From positions 372,001 through 436,000 of the forward strand of contig NZ_JAADJT010000002.1 of assembly GCF_011090165.1 (NCBI RefSeq): a stretch of DNA of 64,000 nucleotides, in the 5' to 3' direction. The notes under the pieces are model-generated. The model worked only from the letters and a program-made list of their open reading frames with translations, ran no database searches and was not told the origin of the DNA. Both the position numbers and the translations under genes were made by a program. Numbering within the stretch: the stretch's first letter is position 1; the number at the start of each line of letters is the position of its first letter. Shown piece after piece: positions 35,691-45,241 of this stretch. The stretch comes from Duganella aceris (GTDB lineage Bacteria > Pseudomonadota > Gammaproteobacteria > Burkholderiales > Burkholderiaceae_D).

Positions 35691-37964
35691 TTACAGCGTC
35701 AGCGGCAGGCTGCGCAGGCGCTTGCCGGTCAGCTTGAAGATCGCATTGGCGACCGCCGGCGCGATCGGCGGCGTGGCCGGTTCGCCCATGCCTTCGGGAT
35801 GCGCGGCGCTCGGCATGATGATGGTCTCCACCTCCGGCGCCTGATTCATGCGCAGCACCGGATAGTCGTGGAAGTTGGTCTGCTCGACCTTGCCGTCCTT
35901 GATGGTCACGTTGCCGAACAGCGCCGCCGACAGCCCGAACACCACCGCCGACTCCACCTGCTGCGCGATGATGTTGGGATTGACGGCGATGCCGCAATCG
36001 ACCGCGCACACCACGCGATGCACGCGGATCTCGGCGCCGTCGACCGACACCTCCGCCACCTGCGCGACGATGGTGCCGAACGATTGGTGCAAGGCCACGC
36101 CATGCGCGCGGCCCGCCGGCGCGACGCCGGCCCTGGCCACCGCCGCGTTCAGCACCGCCAGATGGCGCGGATGCTGCAACAGCAGGCCGCGCCGGAATTC
36201 GACACTGTCCTTGCCGGCCGCATGCGCCAGTTCGTCGATGAAGCTCTCCTTGAAGAAGGCGTTGTGCGAGTGGCCCACCGAGCGCCAGTACCCGAGCGGC
36301 ACCGCGCTGTCGACGATGACGTGGGTGATGCGCTGGTTGGCGAAGTGGTACTGCATATCGAATTCGCCTTCGGCCGTGGTCTTGTCAGGGCCGCCGGCGG
36401 GCAGGCCGAGATTCCGTTTGAAGAACTGGTGCGCGATCGAGCCGCCGGCCGATTTGTTATCGTAGCCCAGCACATTCCCCGCCGCGTCCAGCGTGGCGCT
36501 GAAGCGCGCCAGCGCCGCCGGGCGATACACGTCGTGCGTCATGTCCTCTTCGCGCGACCAGATCAGCTGCACCGGCCGGCCGTCGGCCTGTCTGGCGATG
36601 GCCACCGCCTGCGCCACCATATCGACGTCGAGACGCCGGCCGAAGCCGCCGCCCAGCAGCGTCACTTCCAGCATCACGTCGGCGGCCGAGACGCCGCCCA
36701 CCTTGGCCGCGACCTCCACCGCGAAGCCGGGCGACTGCGTCGGCACCCACAGGTGCACCTTGCCGTCCTTGACCTGCGCGGTGCAGTTGACCGGCTCCAT
36801 CGCCGCATGCGCCAGATACGGCGCGCGGTATTCGGCCTTCACGGTCTTGGCGACGCCGGGCGCCCGGCCCTCCACCGCTTCCATGTCGCCGGCCTTGTAG
36901 TAGGCGTGGCCGGATTCGGCATCCAGCCTGGCCGCCAAGTCGGCGTAGATGGCGGCGCTGGACAGGCCGGCGTGCGGTCCGTCGCTCCATTTGATCTGCA
37001 GCGCCGACGCGGCCTGTTTGGCCTGCCAGTAGCTGCTGGCGATGACGGCGACACCCGCGCCGGCGCCGGTCTGCGCAGGCAACGCGGCCGAGAAGTCGAC
37101 CACCTTGACCACGCCCGGCATCTTCAGCGCCGCAGCCGCGTCGATGCTGGAGACCGTGCCGCCGATCACCGGCGACATGTGCAACGCCGCGTACAGCATG
37201 CCCGGCGGCCGCGCGTCGATGCCGAACATCGCCATGCCGTTGACCTTGGACGGCGTATCGCGGCGCGGTTGCGGGCGGCCGATCAGCTTGAATTGATCCG
37301 GCGACTTGAGGCGCACCTCGCCCGGCGCCGACGTCACGGCCAGCGTCACCAGCGCGCCGTAGCCCAGGCGGCGGCCGTCGGCGTGGATCACGTGGCCGTC
37401 CTCGGTGCGGCAGTCGGCGGCCTGCGCGTTCCAGTATCGGCTCGCGGCCGCGACCAGTTGCGCGCGCGCGGTGGCGCCGGCTTCGCGCATCGGCTCCCAT
37501 GCATCCTTGACGCTGGACGAGCCGCCGGTGATGATCAGCCCCAGCTCGCGCGCCACCTTCCCCACCGTCCACGACACCACCGCCTTGAGGCGGCCGGTAT
37601 CGTCGGGATGGAAGGGCAAGCCGTCCTTGAGCATGGCGATGTTGCCGAAGATTTTATCGATCGGCGCCTGTGCGATCCGCACCCGCGACAGCGGCACGTC
37701 CAGCTCCTCGGCCACCAGCATCGGCAGCGCGGTGTGCACGCCCTGCCCCATCTCGCTGCGCGGCATGGCCACCGTCACCGTGCCGTCGATCGCGATCGAG
37801 ACCCAGCCGTTGAGCGCGAGCGCGCCGCCGGTCACGGGCAAGGGATGCGATCCGTTCAGGCGCTGGCGCGGCGGCATCACGCCCCAGCCGACCACCAGCG
37901 CGCCGGCGACGGCGGCGCCGCTCAGGATGAAACGACGGCGCGATATCTTGTTCGGTCCCGACAT
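35691..37964 (-). CDS. xanthine dehydrogenase family molybdopterin-binding subunit (IorB-like)
   Basis: 757 residues. A twin-arginine signal (KISRRRFILSG) sends it folded to the periplasm. Aldehyde oxidase/xanthine dehydrogenase core with the IorB type pattern: PRSEMGQGVHTALPMLVAEEL, EVTLLGGGFGRRLDVDM, WSREEDMTHD, AQQVESAVVFGLSAALFG, and the C-terminal MGEPATPPIAPAVANAIF with the catalytic-Glu region. These enzymes hydroxylate aromatic N-heterocycles or aldehydes and normally need an IorA [2Fe-2S] partner. No such gene is within about 10 kb on either side. The gap to the upstream GGDEF/EAL gene is only 10 bases, so they may be co-transcribed. Confidence 0.88.
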   Translation of the reverse strand: MSGPNKISRRRFILSGAAVAGALVVGWGVMPPRQRLNGSHPLPVTGGALALNGWVSIAIDGTVTVAMPRSEMGQGVHTALPMLVAEELDVPLSRVRIAQAPIDKIFGNIAMLKDGLPFHPDDTGRLKAVVSWTVGKVARELGLIITGGSSSVKDAWEPMREAGATARAQLVAAASRYWNAQAADCRTEDGHVIHADGRRLGYGALVTLAVTSAPGEVRLKSPDQFKLIGRPQPRRDTPSKVNGMAMFGIDARPPGMLYAALHMSPVIGGTVSSIDAAAALKMPGVVKVVDFSAALPAQTGAGAGVAVIASSYWQAKQAASALQIKWSDGPHAGLSSAAIYADLAARLDAESGHAYYKAGDMEAVEGRAPGVAKTVKAEYRAPYLAHAAMEPVNCTAQVKDGKVHLWVPTQSPGFAVEVAAKVGGVSAADVMLEVTLLGGGFGRRLDVDMVAQAVAIARQADGRPVQLIWSREEDMTHDVYRPAALARFSATLDAAGNVLGYDNKSAGGSIAHQFFKRNLGLPAGGPDKTTAEGEFDMQYHFANQRITHVIVDSAVPLGYWRSVGHSHNAFFKESFIDELAHAAGKDSVEFRRGLLLQHPRHLAVLNAAVARAGVAPAGRAHGVALHQSFGTIVAQVAEVSVDGAEIRVHRVVCAVDCGIAVNPNIIAQQVESAVVFGLSAALFGNVTIKDGKVEQTNFHDYPVLRMNQAPEVETIIMPSAAHPEGMGEPATPPIAPAVANAIFKLTGKRLRSLPLTL

Positions 37965-37974
37965 GATGGCCTTT

Positions 37975-40900
37975 TTATTTTTTCCAGCGCGCCAGCATGT
38001 CGGCGGCCAGCAGCGGACGGCTGTAGAAATAGCCCTGCGCCAGATAGCAGCCGTGGCGCAGCAGGAAGGCCGCCTGTTCCTCGGTCTCGACGCCTTCGGC
38101 GATCACCGACAGGTTCATGCTCTTGCCCAGCTGGATGATGGCGATGGCGATCGCCTCGTCGTTGGCGTCGGTCGAGATGTCCTTGATGAAGGAACGATCG
38201 ATCTTCAGCGTCTGCACCGGCAGCTGCTTCAGGTAGGCCAGCGACGAATAGCCGGTGCCGAAATCGTCGATCGCCAGTCCGACGCCGATCGAATGCAGGT
38301 CGTTGATGAAGACCATGGCGTCGCCGGTGTTCATGATGACCGACTCGGTCACTTCCAGTTGCAGGCGTTGCGGCTCAAGCCCGGTCTCGCGCAGAATGTC
38401 GGCCACCATGTTGACGATGCTGCCGCGCTCGAACTGCTTGGCCGACAGGTTGACCGCGATCTTCGGCACATGCAGGCCGGCTTCCTGCCAGCGCACCATC
38501 TGGCGGCAGGATTCCTGCAACACCCACTTGCCCAGCTGGTTGATGAAGCCCGTGTCCTCGGCCAGCGGGATGAAGCGGATCGGCGGGATCAGGCCCAGTT
38601 CCGGATGGTTCCAGCGCACCAGCGCCTCGACGCCGATCAGGCGCCCGGTGTCGATTTCCACCTGCGGCTGATAGTTGAGGAAGATCTCGTCCTTCTCGAT
38701 CGAGCGGCGCAGGAAGGTCTCCAGGCGCAGGCGCTCGACGCCCTCGCCGGTCATCGACGGCGCGTAGAAGCTGTAGCCGTTGCGGCCGCGCGCCTTGGCC
38801 TGGTACATGGCCACGTCGGCGTTACGGATCAGCATATTCAGATCGGCGGCGTCGTCCGGGAACAGGCTGATGCCGACGCTGCAGGTGACGAACAACTCGT
38901 GGCCCGCCACCATGAACGGTTCCTCGAACATCTGCACCAGCTTCTCGGCCACCTGGCTGGCGCCGTACTGGTTCTCGATATCCTCCAGCAGCACGATGAA
39001 TTCGTCGCCGCCCAGGCGGGCCAGCGTATCGCCTTCGCGCAGGCGCTCCTGCAAGGCCTTGGCGACCTGCTTCAGCAGCTCGTCGCCGATGTGGTGGCCC
39101 AGCGTGTCGTTGACGTTCTTGAAGCGATCCAGGTCGATGAACAGCAGCGCCAGTTGTTCGCCGTCGCGCGCCGCGCGCAGCAAGGCGTGCTGCAGGCGGT
39201 CGTGGAACAACAGGCGGTTCGGCAGCGCGGTCAGCGGATCGTGGTGCGCCAGGTGGTCCAGCTTCTCCTGCGATTCCTTGGCCTTGGTGATGTCGCTGAA
39301 GACGCCGACGTAGTGCGTCGCCTCGCCGCGCGTGTCGCGCACCGCGCTCACCGTCAGCCATTCCAGATACAGTTCGCCGTTCTTGCGCTGGTTCCAGATC
39401 TCGCCGCGCCAGAAGCCCTTGTCCAGCTGCTCCTGCCACATGGCGTTGTAGAAATCGTCGTCGTGGCGGCCGGAGCGCGTCAGCGTGCGGTTGTGGCCCA
39501 GCGCTTCCGCCTCGGAGTAGCCGGTGATCTGCGTGAACGCCGGGTTGATGGCGACGATGGTGCCCGCCGCGTCCAGCACCACCACGCCGTCGGCGATGTG
39601 CTCGATCACGGTGGCGGACAGCCGCAGCTTCTCCTCCGCCTCCTTGCGTTCGCTGATGTCGGCGTAGACCCAGATGCTGCCTTCGTTGGCGCGGTTGTGG
39701 TCCAGCGCGTAGCCGCTGACCATGCACCAGAACAGGCTGCCGTCCTTGCGGCGGTAGTTGCGCTCTTCGCTGAAGTAGTCGCCGTGCGACAGCGTCGGAT
39801 ACTGGCGCGCGCCGGCCGCCTCGAAGTCGAACGAATTCGGGAACACGATCGAGGTCGAGGCGCCGGTCATCGCGCCCGGCTCATAGCCGAACAGCTCCTC
39901 GCAACGGCGGTTGACCGAGACGATGTGGCGGTTACGCACGAACATCACGCCGAACATCACATTGTCCAGGATCGCGCTTTGCTCGGCCAGCAGCGCCTCG
40001 ATGCGCATCTCGTTGTGCTTGCGCTGGCTGATGTCGGAGATGATGCCGTCGACCCAGGGCGCGTTGCCATCGCCGTCGTGCGGCTGCGGCTGGCCGTTCT
40101 CGGCCACCCAGCGCTCGGTGCCGGTGGCGTCCTGGATGCGGTATTCGACTTCGTACGGCTGGCCGTCGCGGATCGCCTGGCTGACGGTGCGGCGCTGCTT
40201 CTTGCGGTCCTCCGGCGCGATCAGGTTGGTCCAGGCGTGGGTGGTGCTGCGCATGAACTGCGCCGCCGGGTAGCCGGAGATGTCCTCGATCGCGTCGGAG
40301 ACGAAGTCGATCGGGCCGTCGGGACGGAAGCGGAACACCGCGCCCGGCACCTGCGTGACGATGGTGCGGAAGCGTTCCTCGCGCTGGCCGATGTCCTCGA
40401 ACAGGCGCTTGATCGCCACCCGCATCTGCTCCAGCTGGGCGGCCAGGCGTCCCAGCTCGTCGCTGCCGCGCAGGTCGAGACGGGTCTCGAAATCGCCGCG
40501 CGACAGGCGGTCGGAGAAGCGCATCAGCTTGCGCAACGGTTTGATCAGACGCGAATTCAGGAACAGCACGATCAGCAGCAGCGACACGGTCAGCTGCGCC
40601 GCCAGCACGAACACGTACGACACCTGCTTCTTGCTGAGGTCCACCTGGCTGCGGGCGTCGTCCATCTCGACCATGATGCGGCCGATACGCTCGCCGCGCA
40701 CCAGGATCTCGCGCTCGGCGCGGAACACATTGCCGGCCGCCAGGCGCGGCGAATGCACGTGGATGAACTGGGTATCGGCCTGGCCGACCACCTGCACCTG
40801 CAACACCGACTGGTCGCGCATCACCGACTCGACCAGCGAATGGGCCGACTCGGCGTTCATGTTCCACAGCGATTCCTGCATGCCGAGCGCCAGGATGTCG

Positions 40901-41094
40901 GCGTTGCGTTGCAGCGATTCGTTGAGGGCGACGCGGGCCGATTGCTGCTCGTGCACGCCGATCAGCAGATAACTGCCGATGATGGCAGGAATCACCAGGC
41001 CGCCGAACACGACCAGCAGCAGCGCACCGTAGATGGACAGACCGTAGAGCGCGCTCAGACGGGCACGCAAGCGTTGATAAGGGGTGCTAGTCAT
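37975..41094 (-). CDS. membrane PAS-GGDEF-EAL protein
   Basis: 1039 residues from the ATG at 41094 (an in-frame TTG lies 5 codons earlier). Order: TM1 (about 18-45), periplasmic segment, TM2 (158-180), HAMP (180-235), three PAS domains (about 240-360, 365-485, 490-610), GGDEF (about 615-775) with intact LGGDEF, and EAL (about 785-1030) with EALVRW, NLSAKQF and DDFGTGYSSLAYL. Both catalytic motifs are intact, so it may make or break c-di-GMP. A PilZ protein encoded at 24872-25192 is a possible effector. Confidence 0.93.
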   Translation of the reverse strand: MTSTPYQRLRARLSALYGLSIYGALLLVVFGGLVIPAIIGSYLLIGVHEQQSARVALNESLQRNADILALGMQESLWNMNAESAHSLVESVMRDQSVLQVQVVGQADTQFIHVHSPRLAAGNVFRAEREILVRGERIGRIMVEMDDARSQVDLSKKQVSYVFVLAAQLTVSLLLIVLFLNSRLIKPLRKLMRFSDRLSRGDFETRLDLRGSDELGRLAAQLEQMRVAIKRLFEDIGQREERFRTIVTQVPGAVFRFRPDGPIDFVSDAIEDISGYPAAQFMRSTTHAWTNLIAPEDRKKQRRTVSQAIRDGQPYEVEYRIQDATGTERWVAENGQPQPHDGDGNAPWVDGIISDISQRKHNEMRIEALLAEQSAILDNVMFGVMFVRNRHIVSVNRRCEELFGYEPGAMTGASTSIVFPNSFDFEAAGARQYPTLSHGDYFSEERNYRRKDGSLFWCMVSGYALDHNRANEGSIWVYADISERKEAEEKLRLSATVIEHIADGVVVLDAAGTIVAINPAFTQITGYSEAEALGHNRTLTRSGRHDDDFYNAMWQEQLDKGFWRGEIWNQRKNGELYLEWLTVSAVRDTRGEATHYVGVFSDITKAKESQEKLDHLAHHDPLTALPNRLLFHDRLQHALLRAARDGEQLALLFIDLDRFKNVNDTLGHHIGDELLKQVAKALQERLREGDTLARLGGDEFIVLLEDIENQYGASQVAEKLVQMFEEPFMVAGHELFVTCSVGISLFPDDAADLNMLIRNADVAMYQAKARGRNGYSFYAPSMTGEGVERLRLETFLRRSIEKDEIFLNYQPQVEIDTGRLIGVEALVRWNHPELGLIPPIRFIPLAEDTGFINQLGKWVLQESCRQMVRWQEAGLHVPKIAVNLSAKQFERGSIVNMVADILRETGLEPQRLQLEVTESVIMNTGDAMVFINDLHSIGVGLAIDDFGTGYSSLAYLKQLPVQTLKIDRSFIKDISTDANDEAIAIAIIQLGKSMNLSVIAEGVETEEQAAFLLRHGCYLAQGYFYSRPLLAADMLARWKK

Positions 41095-41267
41095 GCAGGA
41101 TCTTGACAAGTTTGCATCATCTGGCTGAAGTTAGTTGGCATCGCAAACTTTTAATAGTTACCTAACAGAATTATGCACGCAAAAATGCGTGAAAAGTCGC
41201 ACCGCAAGCAAAAAACCCACAAGCGCGCTATGATCGCGACTCATTTTTCAAACACATAGGAAACGCC

Positions 41268-41777
41268 ATGACCACCTTCTCGATGTACACCGCCTCCATT
41301 CCTGTGTTTAAGCAGATCCTGAACAGCCTGCACGCCATCCTGGAAAAGGCCGAAGCCCACGCCGCCGAGAAAAAGATCGACCCGAACGCGCTGCTGCAAT
41401 TCCGTCTGTTCCCGGACATGCTGCCGTTCACCCGTCAGATCCAGATCGCCTGCGACTTCGCCAAGGGTGCGGCGGCGCGCCTGGGCGGCCTGGAAGTGCC
41501 GTCGTACGAGGACAGCGAAATGACCTTCGCCGAGCTGAAGGCGCGCATCGTCAAGACGCTGGCGTACATCGACTCGGTGCCGCAGGCGTCGATCGAAGGC
41601 AGCGAAGAGCGCGCCATCACCACCGGCAGCGGCGAGAAGACCAAGCATTTCACGGGCCAGACCTATCTGTTCCACTACGCCTTCCCGCACTTCTTCTTCC
41701 ACGCCACCACCGCCTACGACATCCTGCGCCACAACGGCCTGGACATCGGCAAGAAGAACTTCATCGGCACCTATTGA
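41268..41777 (+). CDS. DUF1993 domain protein (DinB-like fold)
   Basis: 169 residues, all helical, no signal peptide. The DUF1993 marks are MYTASIPVFKQILNSLHAIL at the N terminus, FRLFPDMLPFTRQIQIACD, and FHYAFPHFFFHATTAYDILR at the C terminus. The family belongs to the DinB/YfiT four-helix superfamily and its activity is unknown. RBS TAGGAAACGCC lies 10 bases before the ATG. Single gene, divergent from the GGDEF/EAL gene. Confidence 0.88.
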   Translation: MTTFSMYTASIPVFKQILNSLHAILEKAEAHAAEKKIDPNALLQFRLFPDMLPFTRQIQIACDFAKGAAARLGGLEVPSYEDSEMTFAELKARIVKTLAYIDSVPQASIEGSEERAITTGSGEKTKHFTGQTYLFHYAFPHFFFHATTAYDILRHNGLDIGKKNFIGTY

Positions 41778-41790
41778 TTGACGCGGAGGG

Positions 41791-41982
41791 CTACTTGTTC
41801 CGGCGCGGGTAGCCCTGCGCCAGGATGCGTTGCCACACCAGCTCCTTCTGGTCGGCGCTCATGGACACCCAGTGCGCCACCTCCACCACCGTGCGGCCGC
41901 AGCCGCGACAAACATCGTCGAAGGTGGTCGAACACACCGCCACGCAGGGCGTGTCCGGCCGAAGCGGCAGATCGCTCATCAT
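41791..41982 (-). CDS. DUF1289 family small Cys-rich protein
   Basis: 63 residues. The DUF1289 pattern PCVAVCSTTFDDVCRGCGRT holds four Cys that could bind zinc or an iron-sulfur cluster, followed by EVAHWVSMSADQKELVWQRI. Function unknown; it resembles the Fe-S motif of YdhL-type proteins. The start overlaps the DUF1415 stop by 4 bases, so it is the second gene of a two-gene operon. Confidence 0.88.
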   Translation of the reverse strand: MMSDLPLRPDTPCVAVCSTTFDDVCRGCGRTVVEVAHWVSMSADQKELVWQRILAQGYPRRNK

Positions 41983-42536
41983 TTCACCTGCATCAGCTTG
42001 TCCCAGCCGTCGTGACCCAGGGTGCGCAGGGTTTCAATATTCTTCTCGAAAATATCGGATGCGTCCGGGAACGCCTCGACCGCGCGCTCGATGCTGTCCT
42101 CGCGCAGCAGGTGCAGGGTCGGATACGGCGAGCGGTTGGTGTAGTTATCGATATCGTTCTTGTGGGTATCGGCGAACTGGTAGTCCGGATGGAAGCTCGC
42201 CACCTGCAGCTCGCCGTCCAGCTCCAGCTCCTCCAGCGCGGCGTCGGCCACGTCGAGGAACTCGTTGTAGTCCTCGAAATCGGTCAGCACGTTCGGATGG
42301 ATCAGCATGGTGGTGTCGACCTTTTCCGGGTCGGCGTCGGCCAGGTACTGCAACTCCTCCATCAGCTTTTCCAGCAAGGCCTCGGGCGTGTCGGCGTCGC
42401 AGACCACGTAGCGGATCTGCTGCTTGACGTGGACGGCTTTGGCGAACGGGCACAGGTTCAGGCCGATGACGGCCTTTTCCACCCAGGTGACGGTGTCGGC
42501 GATGACCTGGTCGCGGTCGATGGCGGGGCTACTCAT
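41979..42536 (-). CDS. DUF1415 family protein
   Basis: 185 residues from the ATG at 42536, with GAGGAATT upstream. Family blocks: WVEKAVIGLNLCPFAKAV near residue 20, TTMLIHPNVLTDFEDYNEFLD, and FHPDYQFAD. Cytoplasmic, function unknown; conserved in beta- and gammaproteobacteria. Operon with the DUF1289 gene (ATGA overlap). Confidence 0.88.
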   Translation of the reverse strand: MSSPAIDRDQVIADTVTWVEKAVIGLNLCPFAKAVHVKQQIRYVVCDADTPEALLEKLMEELQYLADADPEKVDTTMLIHPNVLTDFEDYNEFLDVADAALEELELDGELQVASFHPDYQFADTHKNDIDNYTNRSPYPTLHLLREDSIERAVEAFPDASDIFEKNIETLRTLGHDGWDKLMQVK

Positions 42537-42764
42537 AGTGCAATTCCTCGGATGACTTCTTAAAGACAGGATTGTACGCATTCTTTTGCCGATACTCATT
42601 CTTCAGTCATTTCGCCGCCATCTGCATCTTATTTACATAGAAAGCTTACTTATAAGAATTAGTCATCCGCTTGACATATTCCTTGACGCGACCGGGTGAG
42701 CTTCGTACACTCCTCGTTTATTCCTAGTCCCTCCGGTGTTTCACATCGGCAACAATGGAAAACT

Positions 42765-44165
42765 ATGCAAACACGAATTCCCCAGACCGCAGTTGTTGCA
42801 GCCCTGCTGGCGCTATGCGCGCCGGCCGTGGTCCAGGCGTACGACACGCCCGACCTGCCCCCGGCGGCGAGCATCTCGACCTCCGCCCCGCCGTCTTCCC
42901 CGCTCAAATTGCCCGCCCTCGAAGTTTCCTCCCAGAAAGTCAGCAAACCGGCCAAGCTCGCCGAGGATGATGCTTTCCGCGAGAAAGACGTCTGGGGCCG
43001 GATCCGCAGCGGCTACGCCATTCCGGACATCAACAACGAACTGGTCGGCAAGCATGCGACCTGGTACGCGACCCGTCCCGACTACATCGCCCGCACCACG
43101 GCGCGCGCCTCGCGCTACCTGTTCCACGTCGTCACCGAACTGGAAAAGCGCGGCATGCCGACCGAACTGGCGCTGCTGCCGTTCATCGAATCCGCCTTCA
43201 ACCCGCAAGCCCTGTCGAGCGCCAACGCGGCCGGCATGTGGCAATTCGTGCCGGGCACCGGGCGCGACTTCAACCTCAAGCAGGACGCCTTCAAGGACGA
43301 CCGGCGCGGCATCCTGGCCTCGACCGACGCCGCGCTGACCTACCTGCAACGGCTGTACGACATGTTCGGCGACTGGCAACTGGCGCTGGCGGCGTACAAC
43401 TGGGGTGAAGGCTCGGTGCAGCGCGCCATCAAGAAAAACCAGTCGATGGGCAAGCCGACCGACTTCGAAAGCCTGGCCGACCTGATGCCGGCCGAAACCC
43501 GCAACTACGTGCCGAAGCTGCAGGCGGTCAAGAACATCATCGCCAATCCGGCCCAGTTCGGCCTGAACCTGCCGGTGGTGGACAACCAGCCCTACTTCAC
43601 CGCCGTCGACAAGACCAGCGACATCGACCTGACCATCGCCGCCCAGCTGGCGGAACTGTCGGTCGACGACTTCAAGGCGCTGAACCCGCAGTTCAAGCGT
43701 CCGGTCATCACCGGCGACGAGCAGACCAAGATCCTGCTGCCGAAGGAAAACGCGGAGAAATTCCACCTGAACCTGGCGCAATGGGGCAAGGATCTGTCGA
43801 CCTGGACCACGCACAAGGTGACCAGCGCGCGGGAAAGCATCAGCACGCTGGCGTCGCGCTTCCGCACCACGCCGGAAGTGATCCGCCAGGCCAACAACAT
43901 CCCGCAGCGCTCGATGCTCAAGGCCGGCTCGACCATCCTGGTGCCGCGCATCTCGACCTCGGCCAATATCGACATCGCGCCCGAGATCGCCGACAACGCC
44001 ACCATGGCGTTCGAAGCCGAGCGCGCCGCCAGCGGCAAATCGGCCAAAGGCTATAAATTGGCCAAGAGCAACGGCAAGGTGGAGAAATCCCCGGTCGCGC
44101 TGGTCAAGCCGCGCGTGCCGCGCAATGCCGTGTCGTCCAAAGCGCATCGCAAAAACGACAATTAA
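42765..44165 (+). CDS. mltD: membrane-bound lytic murein transglycosylase D
   Basis: 466 residues from the ATG at 42765, where a signal peptide starts (MQTRIPQTAVVAALLALCAP). SLT domain (about residues 90-250): catalytic Glu in LLPFIESAFNPQA, then SSANAAGMWQFVPGTGRDF and AAYNWGEGSVQRAI. A LysM-type repeat lies near residues 363-410 (ESISTLASRFRTTPEVIRQA). There is no lipobox, so periplasmic rather than lipid-anchored. It cleaves glycan strands forming 1,6-anhydromuramic ends. The basic Lys-rich tail is unusual. Confidence 0.92.
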   Translation: MQTRIPQTAVVAALLALCAPAVVQAYDTPDLPPAASISTSAPPSSPLKLPALEVSSQKVSKPAKLAEDDAFREKDVWGRIRSGYAIPDINNELVGKHATWYATRPDYIARTTARASRYLFHVVTELEKRGMPTELALLPFIESAFNPQALSSANAAGMWQFVPGTGRDFNLKQDAFKDDRRGILASTDAALTYLQRLYDMFGDWQLALAAYNWGEGSVQRAIKKNQSMGKPTDFESLADLMPAETRNYVPKLQAVKNIIANPAQFGLNLPVVDNQPYFTAVDKTSDIDLTIAAQLAELSVDDFKALNPQFKRPVITGDEQTKILLPKENAEKFHLNLAQWGKDLSTWTTHKVTSARESISTLASRFRTTPEVIRQANNIPQRSMLKAGSTILVPRISTSANIDIAPEIADNATMAFEAERAASGKSAKGYKLAKSNGKVEKSPVALVKPRVPRNAVSSKAHRKNDN

Positions 44166-44230
44166 GTCGCGCCCGGCCCCCGGCCTCCGCCCCGTCGTCC
44201 CGGGCGCGGGGCCGTGGCGGCGATCAAAGG

Positions 44231-44259
44231 TTGCAGTCGCGGCCGACACGTCCTACAAT
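44231..44259 (+). promoter_or_regulatory. candidate sigma70 promoter of fabI
   Basis: TTGCAG (44231-44236), a 17-base spacer and TACAAT (44254-44259), giving a leader of about 105 bases before the fabI ATG. Confidence 0.6.
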
Positions 44260-44371
44260 CTCGGTCTTGCGTGTCAGGCAATAGCTACACACACTAAAAC
44301 AACCCCACTGACGTAGCCCAGCCGACTCCCGTGAGAGCAAGCCAGGGTGCGCAGTCGCAATCGGAGTTCCT

Positions 44372-45163
44372 ATGGCGTTCTTGCAAGGCAAAAAAATCCT
44401 CATCACTGGTTTGTTGTCGAACCGTTCCATCGCATACGGTATCGCCAAGGCCTGCCACCGCGAAGGCGCCGAACTGGCGTTCACCTACGTCGGCGAACGC
44501 TTCAAAGACCGCATCACCGAATTCGCCGCCGAGTTCGACAGCAAGCTGATCTTCGACTGCGACGTCGGCAGCGACGAGCAGATCGCCGCCCTGTTCGCCG
44601 ACCTGGGCCAGAGCTGGACCCAGCTGGACGGCCTGGTGCACGCGATCGGCTTCGCGCCGCGCGAAGCGATCGCCGGCGAGTTCCTCGATGGCCTGACGCG
44701 CGAAAACTTCCGCATCGCCCACGACATCTCGGCCTACAGCTTCCCGGCGATGGCCAAGGCCGCGCTGCCGCTGCTGAAGGAAGGCTCGTCGCTGCTGACC
44801 TTGTCGTACCTGGGCGCGGTGCGCGCCATTCCTTACTACAACACGATGGGCCTGGCGAAAGCGTCGCTGGAGGCGTCGGTGCGCTACCTGGCGGAAAACC
44901 TGGGCAAGCTGGGCATCCGCGCCAACGGCATCTCGGCTGGTCCGATCAAGACCCTGGCCGCGTCGGGCATCAAGGACTTCGGCAAGCTGCTGGGATTCGC
45001 CTCGTCGCACGCGCCGCTGCGCCGCAACGTGACCATCGACGAAGTCGGCAACACCGCCGCCTTCATGCTGTCGGACCTGGCGTCGGGCATCACTGGCGAG
45101 ATCACCTACGTCGACGGCGGCTTCTCGCACGTCATGGGCCTGAACGCGGAAGACTACACCTAA
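44372..45163 (+). CDS. fabI: enoyl-[acyl-carrier-protein] reductase (NADH) FabI
   Basis: 263 residues. Divergent [23 protein letters not shown] for NADH binding; catalytic pair in [14 protein letters not shown] (Tyr-x6-Lys); C-terminal [15 protein letters not shown]. It completes each fatty-acid elongation cycle and is the triclosan target. The [10 protein letters not shown] loop is typical. Single gene with its own promoter and an efficient terminator. Confidence 0.96.
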   Translation: MAFLQGKKILITGLLSNRSIAYGIAKACHREGAELAFTYVGERFKDRITEFAAEFDSKLIFDCDVGSDEQIAALFADLGQSWTQLDGLVHAIGFAPREAIAGEFLDGLTRENFRIAHDISAYSFPAMAKAALPLLKEGSSLLTLSYLGAVRAIPYYNTMGLAKASLEASVRYLAENLGKLGIRANGISAGPIKTLAASGIKDFGKLLGFASSHAPLRRNVTIDEVGNTAAFMLSDLASGITGEITYVDGGFSHVMGLNAEDYT

Positions 45164-45185
45164 GCCTTCCCGCTTCGCGCCAAGT

Positions 45186-45214
45186 AAAAACGCCCTGCAT
45201 GCAGGGCGTTTTTT
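45186..45214 (+). terminator. rho-independent terminator after fabI
   Basis: A perfect 18-nt palindrome CGCCCTGCATGCAGGGCG (45191-45208) flanked by A5 and T6. It separates fabI from the sigma-factor gene, which starts 28 bases later. Confidence 0.92.
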
Positions 45215-45241
45215 ATTGCCGGTACTGCTACACTTGCGGAC

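Noticed and set aside
35586..38138. 850-codon open frame on the plus strand
   Set aside because: Antisense of the IorB-like gene; composition is Arg/His-rich with no recognisable fold.
37405..41106. Very long open frame on the plus strand opposite the GGDEF/EAL gene
   Set aside because: It is an antisense shadow of a high-GC gene: Gln/Arg/His-rich, no domain, and the minus strand encodes intact PAS/GGDEF/EAL motifs.
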